Shown here: positions 58,974-64,000 of the stretch, piece by piece
Layout of the letters: every line of letters starts with the position of its first letter
Position numbering within the stretch: the first letter of the stretch is position 1
Origin: Streptomyces tsukubensis
GTDB lineage: Bacteria; Actinomycetota; Actinomycetes; Streptomycetales; Streptomycetaceae
Direction of reading: 5' to 3'
DNA length: 64,000 bases
Assembly: GCF_003932715.1 (NCBI RefSeq)
Contig: NZ_CP020700.1
Span: 1,316,001 to 1,380,000, forward strand
Notes under the pieces: model-generated
Told to the model about the DNA's origin: nothing
What the model saw: only the letters and a program-made list of their open reading frames with translations
Database searches by the model: none
Made by a program: the position numbers and the translations under genes

Positions 58974-60344
58974 TCAGTCCTCCGTGCTGATGAAGACGTT
59001 CTTGGTCTCGGTGAAGGCGGTGAGGGCGTCGGGGCCCAGCTCCCGGCCGAGGCCGGACTGCCGGTAGCCCCCGAACGGGGTCCAGTAGCGGACGCTGGAG
59101 TGGGAGTTGACGGAGAGGTTGCCCGCGCGGACGGCGCGGGAGACCCGGACGGCACGGCCGATGTCACGGGTCCACAGGGAGCCGGAGAGGCCGTACTCGG
59201 TGTCGTTGGCGAGCCGGATCGCGTCGGCCTCGTCGTCGAAGGGGAGGACGGCGGCGACGGGTCCGAAGATCTCCTCGCGGGCGGCGGGCGCATCGGGGTC
59301 GAGGCCGGTGAGGACGGTGGGCGGGAACCAGAACCCGGGGCCGTCCGGGGCGGTGCCGCGGATGCCGGGCAGTTCGCCGGGGGCGTAGGAGCGGACCCGG
59401 TCGAGCTGGGCCCGGGAGATCAGCGGGCCCATCTGCACCGTCTCGTCGGCGGGGTCGCCGACGGTGACGGCTTCGATCGCGGGGGCGAGGAGTCCGAGGA
59501 AGCGGTCGTACACGGAGCGCTGGACGAGGATCCGGCTCCGGGCGCAGCAGTCCTGGCCGCTGTTGTCGAGGAAGGACATGGGGGTGGCGGCGACGGCCGC
59601 TTCGAGGTCGGCGTCGGCGAAGACGATATTGGGGCTCTTGCCGCCGAGTTCGAGGGTGACGCGTTTGACGGTGGCGGCGCAGCGGGCCATGACGGCCTTG
59701 CCGACCCGGCCCGATCCGGTGAAGACGATCTTGGCGATGCCGGGGTGGTCGACCAGCGCGGCGCCGGTGACGTCGCCCGCGCCGGGCAGCACCTGGAAGA
59801 GGTGCTCGGGCAGTCCGGCCTCCAGGGCGAGCGCGGCGAGCCGCAGTGCGGTGAGGGGGGTGGTCTCGGCGGGTTTGAGGAGGACGGCGTTCCCGGCGGC
59901 GAGGGCGGGTGCGGTGCCCCAGGCGGCGATCGGCATCGGGAAGTTCCAGGGGGCGATCACCCCGACGGTGCCGAGGGGTTCGAGGAAGGTGAGGTCGATT
60001 CCCCCGGGGACGGGGATCTGGCGGCCGCTGAGCCGCTCCACTCCCCCGGCGCTGTAGTCGAGGAGGTCGCGGACGTTCCCGGCCTCCCAGCGGGCGTTGC
60101 CGATGAGGTGCCCGGCTTCGAGGACCTCCAGCCGGGCGAGCTCCTCGATGTGGTCGTCGACGACGGCGGCGAAGCGGCGCAGCAGTCTCGCCCGGTCGGC
60201 CGGGGCGGCGGCGGCCCAGCCGCGCTGGGCGGCAGCGGCGCGGGTGACGGCGGCGTCGACTTCGGCCGGGGCGGTGGCGGCGACCTTGTCTACGACGGCG
60301 CCGGTGGCGGGGTTGAGGACCTCGTGGTACTCGGGGTGGTGCAC
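58974..60344 (-). CDS. Aldehyde dehydrogenase of an amine-utilisation cluster
   Basis: 456 residues from GTG 60344 with AAAGGA upstream. The NAD and catalytic motifs are intact: APWNFPMPIAAWG, FTGSGRVGKAVM, LELGGKSPNIVFADAD with the general base Glu, and SGQDCCARSRILV with the catalytic Cys. It oxidises an aldehyde to an acid. It lies 80 bases downstream of glnA4 and four bases before the SDR gene. In this context a gamma-glutamyl-aminoaldehyde is a plausible substrate, as in gamma-glutamylated amine pathways. Confidence 0.93.
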   Translation of the reverse strand: MHHPEYHEVLNPATGAVVDKVAATAPAEVDAAVTRAAAAQRGWAAAAPADRARLLRRFAAVVDDHIEELARLEVLEAGHLIGNARWEAGNVRDLLDYSAGGVERLSGRQIPVPGGIDLTFLEPLGTVGVIAPWNFPMPIAAWGTAPALAAGNAVLLKPAETTPLTALRLAALALEAGLPEHLFQVLPGAGDVTGAALVDHPGIAKIVFTGSGRVGKAVMARCAATVKRVTLELGGKSPNIVFADADLEAAVAATPMSFLDNSGQDCCARSRILVQRSVYDRFLGLLAPAIEAVTVGDPADETVQMGPLISRAQLDRVRSYAPGELPGIRGTAPDGPGFWFPPTVLTGLDPDAPAAREEIFGPVAAVLPFDDEADAIRLANDTEYGLSGSLWTRDIGRAVRVSRAVRAGNLSVNSHSSVRYWTPFGGYRQSGLGRELGPDALTAFTETKNVFISTED

Positions 60345-60424
60345 GGCGTTCCTTTCCGGGGCGCGGGCGGGCCGGGGGCGTCAGGTGCGGGCGCAGGCCC
60401 GGCAGGCCGCGGGCGGCTACGGCC

Positions 60425-61789
60425 TCAGTGGCGTTCGAAGGAGCGGCGCCGCTCCCAGTCGGTGACCGCGGCGTCGTACGCGGCGAGTTCGACCCGGGCC
60501 ATGTTGAGGTAGTGGTCGACGACCTCGGCACCGAAGGCGGCCTTGGCGAGGGGGCTGGTCTCCCAGAGTTCGGCGGCCTCGCGGAGGGTGGTGGGGACAT
60601 GGGCGTGTCCTGCCGTGTACGCGCTGCCGGTGCACGGTTCGGGCAGTTCCAGCTCCTGTTCCACTCCGTACAGTCCGGCGGCGATCATTCCGGCGACGGC
60701 GAGGTAGGGATTGACGTCGCCGCCGGGGAGCCGGTTCTCGAAGCGCAGGGAGCGGCCGTGCCCGACGACCCGGAGGGCGCAGGTCCGGTTGTCGTGGCCC
60801 CAGGCGACGGCGGTGGGGGCGAAGGAGCCGGGCTGGAAGCGTTTGTAGGAGTTGATGTTGGGCGCGTACAGCAGACTGAAGTCGCGCAGCGCGGCGAGCT
60901 GTCCGGCGAGGAAGTGCCGCATCACGGGCGACATCCCGCCGGGCCCGTCCCCGGCCATGACGTTGTGTCCGTCGGCGTCGGCGAGGGAGAGGTGGATATG
61001 GCAGGAGTTGCCCTCGCGCTCGTTGTACTTGGCCATGAAGGTGAGGGAGACGCCTTCCTGGGCTGCGATCTCCTTGGCTCCGGTCTTGTAGACGGAGTGC
61101 TGGTCGCAGGTGGTGAGGGCCTCGTCGTAGCGGAAGGCGATCTCGTGCTGGCCGGGGTTGCACTCGCCCTTCGCGGACTCCACGGTGAGCCCGGCGGCGG
61201 CCATCTCGTTGCGGATGCGGCGCAGCAGGGGTTCGATCCGGCCGGTGCCGAGGACGGAGTAGTCGATGTTGTACTGGTTGGCCGGGGTGAGTCCGCGGTA
61301 GTCGCGGTCCCAGGCCTGTTCGTACGTGTCCTTGAAGACGATGAACTCCAGCTCGGTGCCGACGTTCGCGGTCCAGCCGCGTTCGGCGAGCCGGGCCGAC
61401 TGGCGGCGGAGGATCTGGCGGGGAGCGGCGGCGACGGGGCGGCCGTCGCCCCAGGCGAGATCGGCGACGAGGAGGGCGGTACCGGCGTTCCAGGGCACGC
61501 GGCGCAGCGTGGCGGTGTCGGGGTGCATGGCGAAATCGCCGTACCCCTGCTCCCACGAGGACATCGCGTAGCCGTCGACGGTGTTCATCTCGGTGTCGAC
61601 GGCGAGGAGGTAGTTGCACCCCTCGGTGCCGTTGCCGAGGACCTCGTCGAGGAAGAAGGGGGCCGCGAACCGCTTTCCCTGGAGCCGTCCCTGCATATCG
61701 GGGAAGGCGAGCACGACGGTGTCGATCTCGCCCGCCGCCACCAGGGAGCGCAGCTCCTCCACGGCGAGCGGGGGTGTGCGGTCAGCCAC
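60425..61789 (-). CDS. glnA4: Glutamine-synthetase-like gamma-glutamyl-amine ligase (GlnA4 type)
   Basis: 454 residues from GTG 61789, with GAGGAGG nine bases upstream; ATG 61843 adds residues with no site. The GS fold is clear: LAFPDMQGRLQGKRF, ANVGTELEFIVFKD, ECNPGQHEIAFRY, REGNSCHIHLSL and GHGRSLRFENRLPGGDVNPYLAVAG. It differs from true GlnA in the ammonium-pocket area. In S. coelicolor GlnA4 is known as a gamma-glutamylethanolamide synthetase, and the gene neighbours here match that region, so I infer the same. It would join glutamate to ethanolamine at ATP cost. Confidence 0.88.
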   Translation of the reverse strand: MADRTPPLAVEELRSLVAAGEIDTVVLAFPDMQGRLQGKRFAAPFFLDEVLGNGTEGCNYLLAVDTEMNTVDGYAMSSWEQGYGDFAMHPDTATLRRVPWNAGTALLVADLAWGDGRPVAAAPRQILRRQSARLAERGWTANVGTELEFIVFKDTYEQAWDRDYRGLTPANQYNIDYSVLGTGRIEPLLRRIRNEMAAAGLTVESAKGECNPGQHEIAFRYDEALTTCDQHSVYKTGAKEIAAQEGVSLTFMAKYNEREGNSCHIHLSLADADGHNVMAGDGPGGMSPVMRHFLAGQLAALRDFSLLYAPNINSYKRFQPGSFAPTAVAWGHDNRTCALRVVGHGRSLRFENRLPGGDVNPYLAVAGMIAAGLYGVEQELELPEPCTGSAYTAGHAHVPTTLREAAELWETSPLAKAAFGAEVVDHYLNMARVELAAYDAAVTDWERRRSFERH

Positions 61790-61828
61790 GGAATCGCGCC
61801 TCCTCGGGTCGGCCGGGAGCCATAAGGT

Positions 61829-61847
61829 ATTGCTGAAGACCATTGCT
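61829..61847. promoter_or_regulatory. Direct repeat in the glnA4-regulator intergenic region
   Basis: ATTGCT occurs at 61829-61834 and 61842-61847, 13 bases apart, in a 78-bp divergent region. It is an AT-rich patch that probably holds promoters and the binding site of the adjacent GntR regulator. Confidence 0.4.
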
Positions 61848-61867
61848 TGGGAAGAGGGAACGGGGAC

Positions 61868-62608
61868 GTGGCGGAGACGAACGGGCGGGACGGGGCGGAG
61901 CCGGGGCGGCCGGTGGCCGTGCTGCGGCCGGTGCGGGCGGGCAACGGTTTCGAGGAGGCACTGGAGCAGATACTCCGGCTGCTGCGGCTCGGGCTGGTGG
62001 CCGCCGGGGAGAGGCTGCCCGCGGAGCGCGAACTGGCCGAGCGGATGGGGATCAGCCGGGTGACCCTGCGGGAGGTGCTCAGGGTCCTCACGGAGCAGCG
62101 GCTGCTGGAGAGCAGGCGGGGGCGGTACGGCGGGACATTTGTGCTGCCGCGTCCCGAGGCCTACGGCGAGGAGGAGCTGCGGCGCCGGCTGGCGGGCGCG
62201 GACCTGGAGGACACGCTGCGGTTCCGCGAGGTGCTGGAGGTGGGGGCGGCGGGGCTGTGCGCGGGGCAGGGGCTGACGGAGGAGGGCGGGCGGCGGCTGC
62301 GGGCGGCGCTGGCGGCCACGCACGATGCGCCGCTCGCGGAGTACCGGCGCCGGGACACGCTGTTCCATCTCACGCTGGCCGAACTGTCGGGCTCGCCGTC
62401 GCTGGCGGAGCAGTACGCGGCGGTCCGGGCCGGGGTGAACGAGCTGCTGGACTGCATTCCGATCCTGGTCCGGAATCTGGAGCATTCGCAGCAGCAGCAC
62501 ACGGCGGTGGTCGAGGCGGTGCTGGCGGGGGACGCGGAGGGGGCGCGGCAGGCGATGCGCGAGCACTGCGGGGGGACGGCGGCGCTGCTGCGGGGCTTCC
62601 TGTCCTGA
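61868..62608 (+). CDS. GntR/FadR-family regulator of the amine cluster
   Basis: 246 residues from GTG 61868; TTG 61847 is the alternative. The GntR wHTH is present (LRLGLVAAGERLPAERELAERMGISRVTLREVLRVLTEQRLLESRRGRYGGTFV). The C-terminal FCD-like helical domain has FREVLEVGAAGLCAG and RRRDTLFHLTLAELSGSPSLAEQY, where His and Asp bind a metal and ligand. It is divergent from glnA4, and its position matches EpuRII of S. coelicolor (a name from memory). It probably represses the cluster until an amine or its glutamyl derivative binds. Confidence 0.88.
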   Translation: MAETNGRDGAEPGRPVAVLRPVRAGNGFEEALEQILRLLRLGLVAAGERLPAERELAERMGISRVTLREVLRVLTEQRLLESRRGRYGGTFVLPRPEAYGEEELRRRLAGADLEDTLRFREVLEVGAAGLCAGQGLTEEGGRRLRAALAATHDAPLAEYRRRDTLFHLTLAELSGSPSLAEQYAAVRAGVNELLDCIPILVRNLEHSQQQHTAVVEAVLAGDAEGARQAMREHCGGTAALLRGFLS

Positions 62609-62774
62609 CCGGGCCGTGCGGCACCGGGGCCGGCTGCCGGTCGTTCCGCATGACGGGGCCGGGCGGGCCCGGGGTTCGCCGGAGCGTGCGAGTTCGGCGC
62701 AGGGGGCTTGCGCGGATCCCGACCGTACCGCAAAGGTGTCGCCCTCAACCTTTGAAGGCGGGAGGGGTCCAGCC

Positions 62775-64000
62775 ATGGCCGAAGGAACCACTCAGACCAA
62801 CACCCCACCGGAACCGGCACCTCCGGAGCGGGCCCCCGCCGCCGACGGCTATCTCAGCCGCCGGATGCTGCGCCGTGGCAGCGCGGGCTGGCTGCTGCTG
62901 ACGGGGCTCGGGGTCGCCTATGTCGTCTCCGGCGATTTCTCCGGCTGGAACATCGGCCTCTCCAAGGGCGGTTTCGGCGGTCTGGCGATCGCAACCGTCC
63001 TGATGGGCGTGATGTACGCCTGTCTGGTCTTCGCCCTCGCGGAGCTGTCCGCGATCCTGCCGACCGCGGGCGGCGGCTACGGCTTCGCCCGGCGGGCGCT
63101 GGGCACCTGGGGCGGCTTCCTCACCGGGACCGCGATCCTCATCGAGTACGTCCTCGCGCCCGCGGCGATCTCCATCTTCATCGGCGACTACGTGGAATCC
63201 CTCGGCCTCTTCGGCCTGGAATCGGGCTGGCCGGTCTACCTCGTCTGCTTCCTGGTCTTCATCGGCATCCATCTGTGGGGCGTGGGTGAGGCACTCCGGT
63301 TCAGCCTGGTCGTCACGGCGATCGCGGTGGCCGCCCTGCTGATCTTCGCGCTGGGGGCGTTCACGGAGTTCTCCGCGGACGGGCTGAACGACATCCCGGT
63401 CGACGAGGACGCGTTCGGCGCGAACTCGTGGCTGCCGTTCGGACTGCTCGGGATCTGGGCGGCGTTCCCGTTCGGCATGTGGTTCTTCCTCGGTGTCGAG
63501 GGGGTGCCGCTGGCGGCGGAGGAGGCCAAGGACCCGGTGCGGTCGCTGCCGAGGGCGCTGGCGATCTCGATGGCGGTCCTGGTGCTGCTGGCGGTGCTGA
63601 CGTTCTTCGCGGCGACCGGAGCCCGGGGCTCCGCGGCGATCCAGGAGGCGGGGAATCCGCTGGTGGTGGCGTTGCAGGGGGACGGCGACCCGACGGCGCT
63701 CAGCCGGTTCGTCAACTATGCGGGGCTCGCCGGTCTGGTGGCGTCCTTCTTCTCCCTCATCTACGCCGGTTCCCGGCAGCTGTTCGCGCTCTCGCGGGCC
63801 GGATATCTGCCGCGGTTCCTCTCCCTCACCAGCCGCCGCCGCTCCCCGTATCTCGGGCTGCTGATCCCGGGCGCGATCGGGTTCGCGCTCGCCGCTTCGA
63901 CCGGCAACGGCGGGCGGATGCTGAACATCGCGGTGTTCGGGGCGACGATCAGCTATGCGCTGATGGCGCTCTCGCATATCGTCCTGCGCCGCCGGGAGCC
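62775..64000 (+). CDS. APC-family amino acid/ethanolamine permease (3' end outside window)
   Basis: From ATG 62775 with GGAGGGG upstream; 409 residues are visible before the window ends. At least ten membrane segments are seen (GSAGWLLLTGLGVAYVVSGDFSGWN, IATVLMGVMYACLVFALAELSAILPTAGGGYGFARR, then FTEFSADG and GVEGVPLAAEEAKDP). The SGDFSGWN segment in TM1 and EGVPLAAEEAKDPVRSLPRA are typical of the ethanolamine transporter subgroup. It would import ethanolamine for GlnA4. It follows the regulator by 166 bases on the same strand. Confidence 0.88.
   Translation, partial: MAEGTTQTNTPPEPAPPERAPAADGYLSRRMLRRGSAGWLLLTGLGVAYVVSGDFSGWNIGLSKGGFGGLAIATVLMGVMYACLVFALAELSAILPTAGGGYGFARRALGTWGGFLTGTAILIEYVLAPAAISIFIGDYVESLGLFGLESGWPVYLVCFLVFIGIHLWGVGEALRFSLVVTAIAVAALLIFALGAFTEFSADGLNDIPVDEDAFGANSWLPFGLLGIWAAFPFGMWFFLGVEGVPLAAEEAKDPVRSLPRALAISMAVLVLLAVLTFFAATGARGSAAIQEAGNPLVVALQGDGDPTALSRFVNYAGLAGLVASFFSLIYAGSRQLFALSRAGYLPRFLSLTSRRRSPYLGLLIPGAIGFALAASTGNGGRMLNIAVFGATISYALMALSHIVLRRRE

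Overview
This window is a GC-rich (roughly 70 percent or more) actinobacterial chromosome segment, almost certainly from a Streptomyces. GC-biased third codon positions, GTG/TTG starts with GGAGG-type ribosome sites, and gene content and order resembling the S. coelicolor arg/phe/infC core region (from memory) all point there. I see no insertion sequence, prophage, CRISPR array, rRNA or tRNA gene. The window looks like ordinary vertically inherited core chromosome with some accessory genes.

Layout. 1-4.9 kb: cobalamin genes (a BluB-CobT fusion with a huge Ala/Pro/Glu-rich N-terminus, cut by the window edge, then cobL). 5.1-9.3 kb: an acetyltransferase, then metNIQ (methionine ABC importer) preceded by a probable leaderless 28-codon cysteine-rich leader peptide. 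9.5-16.8 kb: two small membrane proteins, an acetyltransferase, a sigma-like protein, a Tat-exported glycerophosphodiesterase, a 1-acyl-glycerol-phosphate acyltransferase, a drug-efflux MFS/TetR pair and a HAD-like protein. 16.9-25.7 kb: the arginine cluster argCJBDR and argGH, split by a divergent L,D-transpeptidase gene. 25.7-38.1 kb: accessory enzymes and regulators (SMI1/KNR4 protein, GH16, dimethylformamidase-like lipoprotein, MFS/CGNR pair, MocR/EamA pair whose start codons overlap, DUF1918, GH10-like, 3-hydroxybutyryl-CoA dehydrogenase). 38.4-42 kb: NUDIX, a TPR/XRE regulator and a SpoIIE phosphatase. 42-43.2 kb: a 1.2-kb stretch without a convincing gene. 43.2-51.2 kb: pheST, a histidine kinase, an rRNA methyltransferase and infC-rpmI-rplT with an AUC-started infC. 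51.2-58.2 kb: DUF1844, SseB, a serine hydrolase, a mycosin protease with a Pro-rich membrane partner, and a PLP alanine-racemase-fold enzyme. 58.2-64 kb: a glnA4-type ligase, aldehyde dehydrogenase, SDR, GntR regulator and APC permease, which together look like an ethanolamine/amine utilisation locus.

How genes work together. The arg genes give a complete acetyl-cycle route from N-acetylglutamate to arginine (except ornithine carbamoyltransferase), with ArgR encoded in the operon and a credible promoter plus ARG-box-like dyad at argG. metNIQ appears to be set by translation of a Cys-codon-rich leader. Several divergent transporter/regulator pairs (TetR/MFS, CGNR/MFS, MocR/EamA, GntR/glnA4) carry dyads or direct repeats between them. 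Convergent or terminal positions often show long perfect hairpins without U-tracts, the usual Streptomyces terminator style.

Limits: families were assigned by reading translations and recalling motifs. No homology search, RNA folding or expression data were available.
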